From Flagellimonas taeanensis (GTDB taxonomy: Bacteria; Bacteroidota; Bacteroidia; Flavobacteriales; Flavobacteriaceae): a DNA stretch of 64,000 bases. The notes under the pieces are model-generated. The model was not told the DNA's origin, searched no databases, and saw only the letters and a program-made list of their open reading frames with translations. A program made the position numbers and the translations under genes. The stretch spans positions 1 through 64,000 of the forward strand of contig NZ_QXFO01000008.1 of the NCBI RefSeq assembly GCF_003584105.1, in the 5' to 3' direction. Below are positions 45,945-54,148 of the stretch, piece by piece; the first letter of the stretch is position 1, and each line of letters starts with the position of its first letter.

Positions 45945-47630
45945 CTATGAATTGAATATTTGTTTTAAAATCCTGTCCGTGATCAAATATGTGGGTTTTA
46001 CCCCTGTTGTTCCCAAACCTCCCGAGGCCAGGGTGCTACCTGTTTCCAAAGGGTTGTCCGAAGCATAGTACGCATACCTTACCTTCACTCCTTCTTTGAT
46101 GCTCTTGCGTATCTGAGATGCAGATTGCACTGCCTTTTGGTAGTGCACCCCTTCCATTTCCAACCCTATCACATTCCATGTGGATTCGTAAAAGAACCGG
46201 AGGATGTCCTTGTTCTGCAAGGAGGTCCCTAAAACGGTCACCATGGTCCCCTCCATCACCTTAAGGCCTTGCCCTTGAAAATCAGCGGCACTTAGCTCAT
46301 TGTTGAACGGATAGTTGTCCGCCGTACCCTCAAAAATATGGGCCGAAGGTATCATCAAATCCCCCTTGCCTCCTTCCAGAATACCTGCCTTGCCCATGAT
46401 GGAGACCGAGTCCACGTTCAAGAAATACTTTTCCGCACCTTCCTCGAGTGGCTTCAACAGCTCATCTATGGTTTCATAGGCCTGTTCCCCAAAGGCATAG
46501 TCCATCACAAATATAACGGGTTTTTCTTCCTCTGGCATTCCTTTGGGCAGTTCATAACAGCAACTTCCATTTCCAAATTTGGCCGTGTCGAATATCTGTA
46601 CGTCGATATTGGTCCCAGATTGGTCGTCCAAAAAAACCATTCCGTTTTTCTCGGCCAGATCCTTTACTTTTTTGTTGAGGTTTTTGTTCTTTTCCGAACT
46701 CAGGGCCTCATAGATCTTTAATGAATCGGCTTCGGGGAACTCCTTGGCCAATGCCTTTTTTGCGAACAGGGAGTTCATCACGCTGTGCATATTCGCACTT
46801 ATGATATGCAATGGTCTTTGCAACAGATTGTTGTCCTTAAGGGTCTGCTTTATCTTATCGGCCCAGCGCTCCCCATGGATGTGGTGCCCCAATCGTTCAC
46901 GCAATAATGGACTGAATGTAATGGTCCTTTTGTTTCCTGTAGTCTCTTCTTCTATGGCCAGTTTGCCCAACCAATAGATCACGTTCAAAAAACGGTCGGG
47001 ATCTTCGGGGGTCTTGAGCTTTTCTTGGATGTCGCCTACCTCATCAAAGGTCCTTCCCAAAATGTTCGCCACATGAATCATGGCGACCTCTCGTTGGTCG
47101 TCCCCTTTTTCTTCCTTCAGCACAAACTCGGTCAACTTGTCCCAATCCCGTATCGTGGCATTGCCGTCTTCCACCAATACCCTTCGGCATATTTTTCCAG
47201 ATTCGATGAACAAAAAGGTAAGGTGGGTAAGGATGTCGTAAATGTCGCTCCTGCCACGGGTTATCTCAATGTTCATCTGCTCATTGTCGATACGGTAGCA
47301 GTTTCTTCTCCGCTTGGGCGGTACAATGGGCTTTAAATGTGATTTGGAAAAACCTTCATCCGAAGTCAGATTGATGAAACGGCATTCTTCTATGCCTTCG
47401 GGCAATCGTTCCAACACATAGACCAAGCCGTTCAACTCGGCCTTGTCCTCGGCAACGGTGCCATAAATTTCTGGCCGTAAAAGGAGCAGAGCAGTCCTCA
47501 GCGCATTTCCGGAAACTCCCGAAGGTTTGTAGAACCCACGGTTGAGCAAATGGCGCATGGTGATGTACAGGCGCTCTATGGCGTTGGTGGACTCTTGTGC
47601 CCTTGTGGTCTGTTTTACTTGTGTAGCCAT
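45945..47630 (-). CDS. DUF6909-like conserved Bacteroidetes protein
   Basis: 561 aa from the Met at 47630 (MATQVKQTTRAQESTNAIERLY); the frame opens 15 bp earlier. No signal peptide or membrane helix, so it is cytoplasmic. N-terminal helical part (MRHLLNRGFYKPSGVSGNALRTALLLLRPEIYGT), then a nucleoside-phosphorylase-like part late in the chain: PVIFVMDYAFGEQAYETIDELLKPL, VLGTSLQNKDILRFFYESTWNVIGLEMEGVHY. The last motif recalls the EMEG of purine nucleoside phosphorylases and AMP nucleosidases, which is suggestive only. I think it is DUF6909. First gene of the run into wzz. Confidence 0.75.
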   Translation of the reverse strand: MATQVKQTTRAQESTNAIERLYITMRHLLNRGFYKPSGVSGNALRTALLLLRPEIYGTVAEDKAELNGLVYVLERLPEGIEECRFINLTSDEGFSKSHLKPIVPPKRRRNCYRIDNEQMNIEITRGRSDIYDILTHLTFLFIESGKICRRVLVEDGNATIRDWDKLTEFVLKEEKGDDQREVAMIHVANILGRTFDEVGDIQEKLKTPEDPDRFLNVIYWLGKLAIEEETTGNKRTITFSPLLRERLGHHIHGERWADKIKQTLKDNNLLQRPLHIISANMHSVMNSLFAKKALAKEFPEADSLKIYEALSSEKNKNLNKKVKDLAEKNGMVFLDDQSGTNIDVQIFDTAKFGNGSCCYELPKGMPEEEKPVIFVMDYAFGEQAYETIDELLKPLEEGAEKYFLNVDSVSIMGKAGILEGGKGDLMIPSAHIFEGTADNYPFNNELSAADFQGQGLKVMEGTMVTVLGTSLQNKDILRFFYESTWNVIGLEMEGVHYQKAVQSASQIRKSIKEGVKVRYAYYASDNPLETGSTLASGGLGTTGVKPTYLITDRILKQIFNS

Positions 47631-47642
47631 CATTCGTTCTGG

Positions 47643-47671
47643 CAAAAATACACGAATTCCCCTAATAGCAA
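47643..47671 (-). promoter_or_regulatory. Putative promoter of the DUF6909-wzz-rfb run
   Basis: On the minus strand TTG (47671-47669), 18 bp and TATTTTTG (47650-47643) match the Bacteroidetes -33/-7 pattern. The start codon follows at 47630, giving a very short leader. Confidence 0.5.
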
Positions 47672-47683
47672 GTCAATTCCTAA

Positions 47684-49183
47684 CTATCTCATTTTAAACG
47701 GCTGTAATCCATCAGCAACCTTACGGTCGTTGGAGAGGCGCTGCACCTTGTTCTGGCCTCCCAATTTGCCCACTGTTTTCATGTATTCCTGAAAACCACC
47801 AGGCTGGATGGAAGTGATTACCAAGGGCTGGAGAATATTTCCTATAATCAAGTCGTAATAGTAGCTGTTCTGTTTTTTCATGCTTTCCTCCATGATGCTG
47901 GAAAACTTGGAAATGTCCGAAGGTGTCCTTTCAAATTCAATAAACCATTCATGATAGGGCAATTCACCATTTTCCGGATTGGTCTGGGGGGCAACAGTGA
48001 ACTCGTTGACCAAAGCATCGGTCTGGTCCACGGCCAATTTCAGGGCTTCTTCCACTTCTTTGGCAATGACATGCTCGCCAAAGGCTGAAATAAAATGCTT
48101 GATCCTTCCCGAAACAATGATCCGATAAGGGTCTTTGGAAACAAACCGAACGGTATCCCCGATGTCATAGGCCCAAAGTCCCGCATTGGTGGAAATGACC
48201 ATGGCGTAGTCCACATCGAGCTCCACTTCAGCGATGGTGAGTCTTTTTGGATTTTCGGTGAAAAATTCATCTGCTTTGACGAACTCATAGAAGATGCCCG
48301 AGTCCAAAAGCAAGAGCATGCCTTTTTCCTTTTGTGAATCCTGATAGGCAAAAAACCCTTCACTTGCCGGGAACAGCTCTATACTGTCCACTTTTCTGCC
48401 GATCAAGTTTTCAAATTTGGCACGGTAGGGTTCATAGTTGACCCCTCCGTAGATGAACAACTGGAACTCTTTGAACAGTTCGCCCACTTTTTGTCCGGTC
48501 TTGGCGTGGAGTTTTTCAAAATACATCTGTACCCAAGAGGGGATTCCTGCGATGACCGTCATGTTTTGTTGTTCGGTCTCTTCCACAATCTTGTCCACCT
48601 TCGTTTCCCAATCCTCTATGCAATTGGTCTCCCAACTGGGCAATCGGTTCTTTTGCAGATAATTGGGAACGTAATGGGCCGATATTCCCGAAAGTCGCCC
48701 CAGTTTGATGCCCCCTTTTTCTTCCAATACCGGACTGCCTTGCAAAAAAATCATCTTACCGTCCACAAAGTCGGCGTTGCCCGTCTCGTGGATATAGCTT
48801 AAAATGGCATTTCTAGAGGCCTGCACTTGGTATTTTATGGATTCCTTGGTAATGGGTATGTACTTGGCCCCGGAAGTGGTGCCCGAGGTCTTGCCAAAAT
48901 AGATGGGCTTGCCGGGCCATAGCACATCGTTTTCACCGTCAATGATTTTCTGTACATATGTTTTCAGCGCCTCATAGTCCCTGATAGGTGCTTTTTTCAC
49001 AAAGTCACTATGGGATTGTATGTGGTCAAAACCATGGTCCTTTCCAAATTGGGTCTGCTTGGCCGTGGCGATCAAGTCGAAGAATACTTTCTGTTGGGCC
49101 TGAATAGGTTTTTTGGTCCATTTTGCGGTCCTTCGGGCCACCCTTCTGGCAAAAATCTTTGCGGCTTGTGCTTTTAATGACAT
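47684..49183 (-). CDS. GH3-like acyl-adenylate-forming protein
   Basis: 499 aa of the GH3 family, relatives of firefly-luciferase-type adenylating enzymes that conjugate acids to amino acids in plants. ATP-binding YFGKTSGTTSGAKYIPIT (near residue 105), the FPASEGFFAYQ stretch, and the GDTVRFVSKDPYRIIVSGRIKHFISAFGEHV core are conserved. In Bacteroidetes the substrate is unknown. It starts directly after the M23 peptidase stop (no gap), so both are in one operon. Confidence 0.9.
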   Translation of the reverse strand: MSLKAQAAKIFARRVARRTAKWTKKPIQAQQKVFFDLIATAKQTQFGKDHGFDHIQSHSDFVKKAPIRDYEALKTYVQKIIDGENDVLWPGKPIYFGKTSGTTSGAKYIPITKESIKYQVQASRNAILSYIHETGNADFVDGKMIFLQGSPVLEEKGGIKLGRLSGISAHYVPNYLQKNRLPSWETNCIEDWETKVDKIVEETEQQNMTVIAGIPSWVQMYFEKLHAKTGQKVGELFKEFQLFIYGGVNYEPYRAKFENLIGRKVDSIELFPASEGFFAYQDSQKEKGMLLLLDSGIFYEFVKADEFFTENPKRLTIAEVELDVDYAMVISTNAGLWAYDIGDTVRFVSKDPYRIIVSGRIKHFISAFGEHVIAKEVEEALKLAVDQTDALVNEFTVAPQTNPENGELPYHEWFIEFERTPSDISKFSSIMEESMKKQNSYYYDLIIGNILQPLVITSIQPGGFQEYMKTVGKLGGQNKVQRLSNDRKVADGLQPFKMR

Positions 49184-50053
49184 CTAATCAAAGTCGATAT
49201 AGTTCTGGGGGTCTACTGGTTTTCCCTTTCTCCAAAGTTCAAAATGCAGGTGGGGACCCGTGGTGAGCTCTCCCGTGTTCCCGATGGATGCAATGACCTC
49301 CCCCGCTTTGACCAGGTCTCCCTGTGATTTGGTCAAGGAACCGTTGTGCTTGTACACCGAGGTAAAACCATCCTGATGTTCAATGATGATGACATATCCT
49401 GTTTCCGAGGTCCATTCGGCAAAGAGCACCGTGCCATCAGCAATGGATTTTACCGGAGTATCTTTTGGTGCCACCAGGTCAACTGCAAAGTGTTTCGTTT
49501 TTATGTCAAAGCCCTGTGACATGGTCCCTGTGATAGGCGAGAACATCAACGTACCCAAGTTTTCGATGTTCCGTTCAAACAGGTTGTACTTATCCTCCAA
49601 CTCCACTTCTTCGCGCAGGAGCAGGTCTTCTCGAATAGGGGTGAGGTCTACTGTAGACGGATCCAGTTTATACTGCTCAAAAAGGGAGTCACGGTTCACT
49701 TGGTTGTTCTCGATGTCCCCTCTTAAAACCATCCGGACATTATCCAAATACCGATTGGTATAGTTTAGGACCGTGACCAAGGAATCGGTTTTGTAGGTGA
49801 GCTCGGTGGCCTGGCGTTTCAATTTGGTGGAAGAGTATCCAGGAATGTATTCCCTGAGCGGGGTAAAGGCAATGATCAGGGTGGTGAGCCCTATCAGTAC
49901 AATAATGAACAAGGTTCCCGTGACAAAAACGTTGAGCCTGCTCAGCTTGAACGAAATCTTTTCCTCAAAGGTGCTCTCGTTGAGGATGACCAAGCGGTAC
50001 TTGTGCAGTAGCTTGCGCCTTATTTCCTTTCTTTTCTTTTTGTCCTTTGCCAT
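49184..50053 (-). CDS. M23 family metallopeptidase, membrane-anchored
   Basis: 289 aa from the Met at 50053 (MAKDKKKRKEIRRKLLHKYR); 21 upstream codons are open but lack the typical start. One membrane helix near residues 42-62 (VTGTLFIIVLIGLTTLIIAF), a helical linker, then a LytM domain with Zn ligands in GFDIKTKHFAVDLVAP (His, Asp) and TGPHLHFELW (His). It cleaves peptidoglycan cross-links or activates an amidase in the periplasm. A TATCTTTG -7 box lies at 50059-50066 (minus). Confidence 0.92.
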   Translation of the reverse strand: MAKDKKKRKEIRRKLLHKYRLVILNESTFEEKISFKLSRLNVFVTGTLFIIVLIGLTTLIIAFTPLREYIPGYSSTKLKRQATELTYKTDSLVTVLNYTNRYLDNVRMVLRGDIENNQVNRDSLFEQYKLDPSTVDLTPIREDLLLREEVELEDKYNLFERNIENLGTLMFSPITGTMSQGFDIKTKHFAVDLVAPKDTPVKSIADGTVLFAEWTSETGYVIIIEHQDGFTSVYKHNGSLTKSQGDLVKAGEVIASIGNTGELTTGPHLHFELWRKGKPVDPQNYIDFD

Positions 50054-50058
50054 AAGAA

Positions 50059-50066
50059 CAAAGATA
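50059..50066 (-). promoter_or_regulatory. Putative -7 element before the M23 peptidase gene
   Basis: On the minus strand TATCTTTG lies 5 bp before the chosen start codon. It supports the start at 50053 only if the mRNA is nearly leaderless; no -33 box is clear. Confidence 0.35.
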
Positions 50067-50214
50067 ATCTTAGATTTTAATATTGGTGTTAAGCTTTTTA
50101 AAAAGCCTTGTATCAATTTCCTACAGGCCTTCTTAATTGCTAATTTTCGTTAATCCGGTGCGCTCTTCCACTTCTTTTTAGTAATTTTACTTTTCATTTA
50201 AAGGTTTTGAAGTT

Positions 50215-50412
50215 ATGATTGCTCAAACTATTTTGCTAGGTATGCTCGGCCCATGGCAGATCGTACTCATTGTCGTTGTGGTTCTTTTGCTCTTCGGGGG
50301 CAAAAAAATCCCTGAACTTATGAGAGGTCTAGGAAGTGGCATAAAGGAATTCAAGGATGCTTCCAAGGAAGAGGAAAAATTGGAAGGCGGAAGCAAAGAA
50401 TCAAACTCCTAA
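50215..50412 (+). CDS. tatA: Twin-arginine translocase TatA
   Basis: 65 aa. Short N-terminal membrane helix (about 11-28, [22 protein letters not shown]), the [23 protein letters not shown] amphipathic helix, and an acidic tail: the full TatA pattern. It forms the pore for folded Tat substrates together with TatC, whose gene is not in the window. Single gene between the divergent M23 operon and the PorE-like gene. Confidence 0.95.
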   Translation: MIAQTILLGMLGPWQIVLIVVVVLLLFGGKKIPELMRGLGSGIKEFKDASKEEEKLEGGSKESNS

Positions 50413-50446
50413 TTTTATTCTTGACTTATCGGGTTTTACATCAATA

Positions 50447-50469
50447 AAGCCCTCATATTTTGGGGGCTT
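50447..50469. terminator. Weak stem-loop after tatA
   Basis: AAGCCCTC (50447-50454) pairs with GGGGGCTT (50462-50469), one G-T pair, 7-nt loop. There is no T-run after it on the plus strand, so it may end tatA only weakly. Confidence 0.35.
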
Positions 50470-50639
50470 GTCGATGAAGAACCACATTATATTGGATTAC
50501 ACGCCAAAAAACCATCCTTTCACAACAAAAAGTTATTCTCCCCCTTTTCTTGCTCTACTTTAGTGGTCAGAAACAAACGTTAAGCCCACTTGCTTAACCT
50601 CCAAATGGCGCCAATGCCATTTGTGCAGCTGGAGCGGTA

Positions 50640-52637
50640 ATGAAAAGACATATCTTGCTTTTTCTTTTATTGATTTCCTTTGGGGCCATGTCCCAAGAGG
50701 CTACCCTCATGGACTATGCCAACGAAGGCCCATCCACTGTGGCCAGTTCCCACGCTCCATATAAGAGCAATGTTGACTCATCGGAAAGTAAACCCTTCCG
50801 TGATGTTGCTCCCAATGTCATCGAAAAGGGGATTACGGAAAAGTTGATCGCTCAGGGCAATGCCTACTATTCAAAAATGTGGTATGCGGAAGCGGCCAGG
50901 ATATTTGACCTTGTCCTAGCGCAGCACGGTGCGGAACACAGTATGGAACTGCTTTCCAAGGCCGGGGATTCCCATTACTTCAGTGGAAATCTGGAAAAAG
51001 CCAATAAATGGTACAAGCAACTGTACAGCCGGTATGCCGAAAAGGTGCCTGACGACGTTCAGTTCCGATATAACGAGACCCTAAAAGGAACCGGAAGGCA
51101 ACAAGTTACTAAAGCTGCCAACCCTACAACTTGGAAAGGTGCTTCTTTGACCAAGATCAAAAACCTGTCCATAAATTCCCCCTATTCCGATTTCTCCCCC
51201 ATGTTCCACAAAACCTCAGAGCTTGTTTTTGCCTCGGCAAGGGACACCTCTTTTCTGACCACTAGAAGGTATCGTTGGAACAATCAACCCTTTCTGGACC
51301 TCTATGTGGCCCAAAAGAAAAATGATGAAGGGGAGCTCTTTGGCCCCAAAAAGTTTTCGCGAAAAATAAACACCAAGTACCATGAAGCCTCAGTGGCCTT
51401 CACTCCGGACCAGAAAACCATTTATTTCACCCGAAACAACTATGGTAAAAAACTGAAACGTGGAAAAGAGGGGGTGAACCATCTCAAAATCTATCGCTCC
51501 AAATGGGTGGATAATGAATGGACAGAGGCCGAGGAACTTCCGCTCAACAGTGAAAATTATTCCACAGGCCACCCGGCCATCAGCCCCGATGGCAAAAAAA
51601 TGTATTTCGTTTCCGATAGACCGGGCGGTTATGGAGAAACGGACATCTATGTGGTCGACATCCTTGAAAACGGCGAGCTCTCCGAGCCCGAAAACTTGGG
51701 AAGGACCGTCAACACGGATGCCAAGGAGATGTTCCCTTATGTTACGGAGGATGCCCTTTATTTTTCATCGAACAGGCCCATGGGCCTTGGCGGACTGGAC
51801 GTGTACCGTTCGGATGTTTCCAACAGCATTTTTAGTGTTGCCGTCAATTTGGGAGAACCTATCAATAGTATTCGGGACGATTTTTCCTATATCATCGACG
51901 CCTCTGGCCGGCAAGGCTATTTTGCTTCCAATCGAAAAGGGGGCAAGGGGGACGATGACATTTATTCCTTTGTCCAAACGGAGAACCTCAACGCCATTTC
52001 CGGTGAGGTAAAAGATGTACAGACCGGGGAGCTCCTTGAAAATGCGACCGTGCAGTTATTGGACAGTGAAGGAACATTGCTTGCAGAATATAGCAGCAAT
52101 GCCGTTGGAGGTTATATATTCCCAAATCTGTCACCCAACACCAAGTACACCATAAAAACGGCTAAGCAGGGCTATTTTGACGATAGTAGGACCACCAGTA
52201 CCAAGACCAATGAGGGCATTGTGGTCAATCCATCCCTCAAAGTACTGAACGATATCATTGATACGGAAAAAAATATGGTGTCCCTGGACCCCGAAGCCAT
52301 TCATTTTGATTTTGACAGCTTTGGCATTAGGTACAGGGCCGCGCAAGAACTGGATAAATTGGTGGCCGTATTGAAGCAACATAAAAACCTAGTGATCAAA
52401 ATTGAATCCCACACCGATGCCATAGGCAATGCGGCTTACAATAAATACCTTTCGGACAAACGGGCGAATTCCACAAAGGATTACCTTATTTCACAGGGCG
52501 TTGATTCTTCCCAGATTGAAAGTGCCATTGGTTATGGGGAAGAGCGTTTGTTGAACAACTGTTCGGATGGTCACCGGTGTGCACCTGAAAAACATCGCCT
52601 CAATCGTCGATCCGAGTTCATCATCGTGTCCCAATAA
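50640..52637 (+). CDS. PorE-like OmpA family protein (TPR, propeller, CRD, OmpA)
   Basis: 665 aa. Signal peptide 1-18 (ILLFLLLISFGAMSQ). Residues 60-145 are TPR-like; 175-430 are WD40-like propeller repeats (e.g. HPAISPDGKKMYFVSDRPGGYGETDIYVVD, YFSSNRPMGLGGLDVYRSD); 455-530 form a carboxypeptidase-regulatory-like beta-sandwich (ISGEVKDVQTGELLENATVQLLD); 550-665 form a peptidoglycan-binding OmpA domain (SHTDAIGNAAYNKYLSDKRANSTKDYL). This order equals that of PorE of the type IX secretion system, but several paralogues share it, so the exact role is open. Periplasmic, bound to peptidoglycan. Confidence 0.88.
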   Translation: MKRHILLFLLLISFGAMSQEATLMDYANEGPSTVASSHAPYKSNVDSSESKPFRDVAPNVIEKGITEKLIAQGNAYYSKMWYAEAARIFDLVLAQHGAEHSMELLSKAGDSHYFSGNLEKANKWYKQLYSRYAEKVPDDVQFRYNETLKGTGRQQVTKAANPTTWKGASLTKIKNLSINSPYSDFSPMFHKTSELVFASARDTSFLTTRRYRWNNQPFLDLYVAQKKNDEGELFGPKKFSRKINTKYHEASVAFTPDQKTIYFTRNNYGKKLKRGKEGVNHLKIYRSKWVDNEWTEAEELPLNSENYSTGHPAISPDGKKMYFVSDRPGGYGETDIYVVDILENGELSEPENLGRTVNTDAKEMFPYVTEDALYFSSNRPMGLGGLDVYRSDVSNSIFSVAVNLGEPINSIRDDFSYIIDASGRQGYFASNRKGGKGDDDIYSFVQTENLNAISGEVKDVQTGELLENATVQLLDSEGTLLAEYSSNAVGGYIFPNLSPNTKYTIKTAKQGYFDDSRTTSTKTNEGIVVNPSLKVLNDIIDTEKNMVSLDPEAIHFDFDSFGIRYRAAQELDKLVAVLKQHKNLVIKIESHTDAIGNAAYNKYLSDKRANSTKDYLISQGVDSSQIESAIGYGEERLLNNCSDGHRCAPEKHRLNRRSEFIIVSQ

Positions 52638-52886
52638 TCGCTTTTCTAAATCGGGTTTCGTCATTTTTCAGACCTCTTTTTATCCTTTGTGCAATTTATC
52701 GGATGCTTCTCTCGCTAAACGGTACGTGGCGGTTCTGCATTATATCGATCATTATGTGTGCTTTACGGTGTTCTGACCTGTACCTATAACTTTGGTCTTT
52801 CTTTTTGGACATTTCATCCCTTAGTTTTTCATCCGAGTCGCTGAATTTGAAACTTTGCCTTGTCTTTAAATCTTAAAATCTGACTT

Positions 52887-53057
52887 ATGAAAAAACTATT
52901 ACTCGTTAAAGAAATTTATTTGGAAGGGTTCCGCAACTTGGGGCACATCGTTATAGAAAAATACTTTAAGGTATTTGCTTGGTTTAGCTTTGTCATGTTC
53001 TTCATCGTGCTTTATGCCTTTGTTTACAGGATGGCTACTGGCTTTGCCTTTGATTAA
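52887..53057 (+). CDS. 56-aa single-helix membrane protein
   Basis: A short gene: ATG at 52887, TAA at 53055-53057. The protein starts MKKLLLVKEIYLEGFRNLGH and has one membrane helix (about 28-48, KVFAWFSFVMFFIVLYAFVYR) and the end TGFAFD. An amphipathic, charged N-terminus before one helix, a clean start and a strong terminator right after it argue that it is real. I think similar small proteins exist in other flavobacteria, but cannot check. Function unknown. A TAACTTTG -7-like box lies at 52787-52794. Confidence 0.75.
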   Translation: MKKLLLVKEIYLEGFRNLGHIVIEKYFKVFAWFSFVMFFIVLYAFVYRMATGFAFD

Positions 53058-53080
53058 CCAACCTTAAGCATTTAAAGAAC

Positions 53081-53114
53081 AAAAAAGCCCGACACATAGC
53101 GTACGGGCTTTTTT
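53081..53114. terminator. Bidirectional terminator
   Basis: AAAAAAGCCCG (53081-53091) and CGGGCTTTTTT (53104-53114) are perfect 11-bp inverted repeats around a 12-nt loop. They can end the small plus-strand gene and the minus-strand DUF4837 gene. Confidence 0.88.
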
Positions 53115-53137
53115 GCTTTTGTATCTTGATGGTTATC

Positions 53138-54136
53138 TTACTTGGAAACAGGTTTGGGGTCAAAGTCAACCGTCCTTAGGATGGCCTCCAGTTCAAACAT
53201 ATAGTCCCTCTTTTCGGTGGATGGGGCAAAGGTGAAACCTTCCAAGACCATTTTCCGTTGGTTTTCCTCATCATTGATGATATAGGTAAGGAATGGGCCC
53301 GCCATCGGGTATCCGTGGATTTCCCACATCCCCTTGACCTCTACGGCTTTCTTCCCTCCTATTTCTGCGGGGAAAACATAGGGTGCAAAGGCCTTTTCCG
53401 TGATCATATAGGTGTTCTCGTAGGGGCCGGGAACATATTTCTGGCCAATGGAATCGCGCATCCTTACAATATCTTCTACAAAAGTGGAATCGTTCCTGAA
53501 ACTGTCCCATGGCATTTCATAGGCAATGATGTTCATGGTCCCTTTGGGGATCTGTATGTCCATCCAAACGAAATTCTTTTCCCGCTTACCAACCTTATAG
53601 AGCGATGGAACCTTCAAGCGAATACCAAACTCTTCTTCCAATGCCTTGTCCTCGCTCAGGGAACGACCAAATCGTTTTTGTGCCTCGGCGATCTCCACTT
53701 GTTTGAAGGCCTTTATGGCCCTAGGTGCCAACGAATCCAGGTTTTGGATCAGTATCTCTTCCGTTGGTCCGGTGACCACGGCCACTTTTTGGGGTTTTGA
53801 ATAGGCATCGTCCTTAATATGTGCCAAAGAGGTGGAGTCTTGTTCCACGAAGAGCACCGATCTGGAGTAGGTAGTAGTTCCCTTAAATACCTGTGGGGGC
53901 AATTGGGTGATGGTGAATATGGGCTCCCTTTGTGGAAGTCCCATGACTTGGGCGGCAAATTCGTCCCTGATCTTATCGCCGACGGGGCCCTTCCATAGTT
54001 CGGTGTCCATCACCACCATCAAACTGTTTACGCCTCCCGTGGATGGGGGAAGAAATCTTTCCTTGGGGCCTGTATCCTTACAGGCTCCCAATGCCAATAA
54101 AGCCATGGCGAAGCATAGTGTCCCTAATTTTCTCAT
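53138..54136 (-). CDS. DUF4837 family lipoprotein
   Basis: 332 aa. Signal peptide with lipobox LALGACKD (Cys about 19). The part after it, RFLPPSTGGVNSLMVVMDTELWKGPVGDKIRDEFA, is the start I know from DUF4837, a Bacteroidetes family of unknown function. The chain is mixed alpha/beta. The MltD gene upstream ends 13 bp before its start, so they form one unit. Confidence 0.88.
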   Translation of the reverse strand: MRKLGTLCFAMALLALGACKDTGPKERFLPPSTGGVNSLMVVMDTELWKGPVGDKIRDEFAAQVMGLPQREPIFTITQLPPQVFKGTTTYSRSVLFVEQDSTSLAHIKDDAYSKPQKVAVVTGPTEEILIQNLDSLAPRAIKAFKQVEIAEAQKRFGRSLSEDKALEEEFGIRLKVPSLYKVGKREKNFVWMDIQIPKGTMNIIAYEMPWDSFRNDSTFVEDIVRMRDSIGQKYVPGPYENTYMITEKAFAPYVFPAEIGGKKAVEVKGMWEIHGYPMAGPFLTYIINDEENQRKMVLEGFTFAPSTEKRDYMFELEAILRTVDFDPKPVSK

Positions 54137-54148
54137 CTTGTGTTAAAT

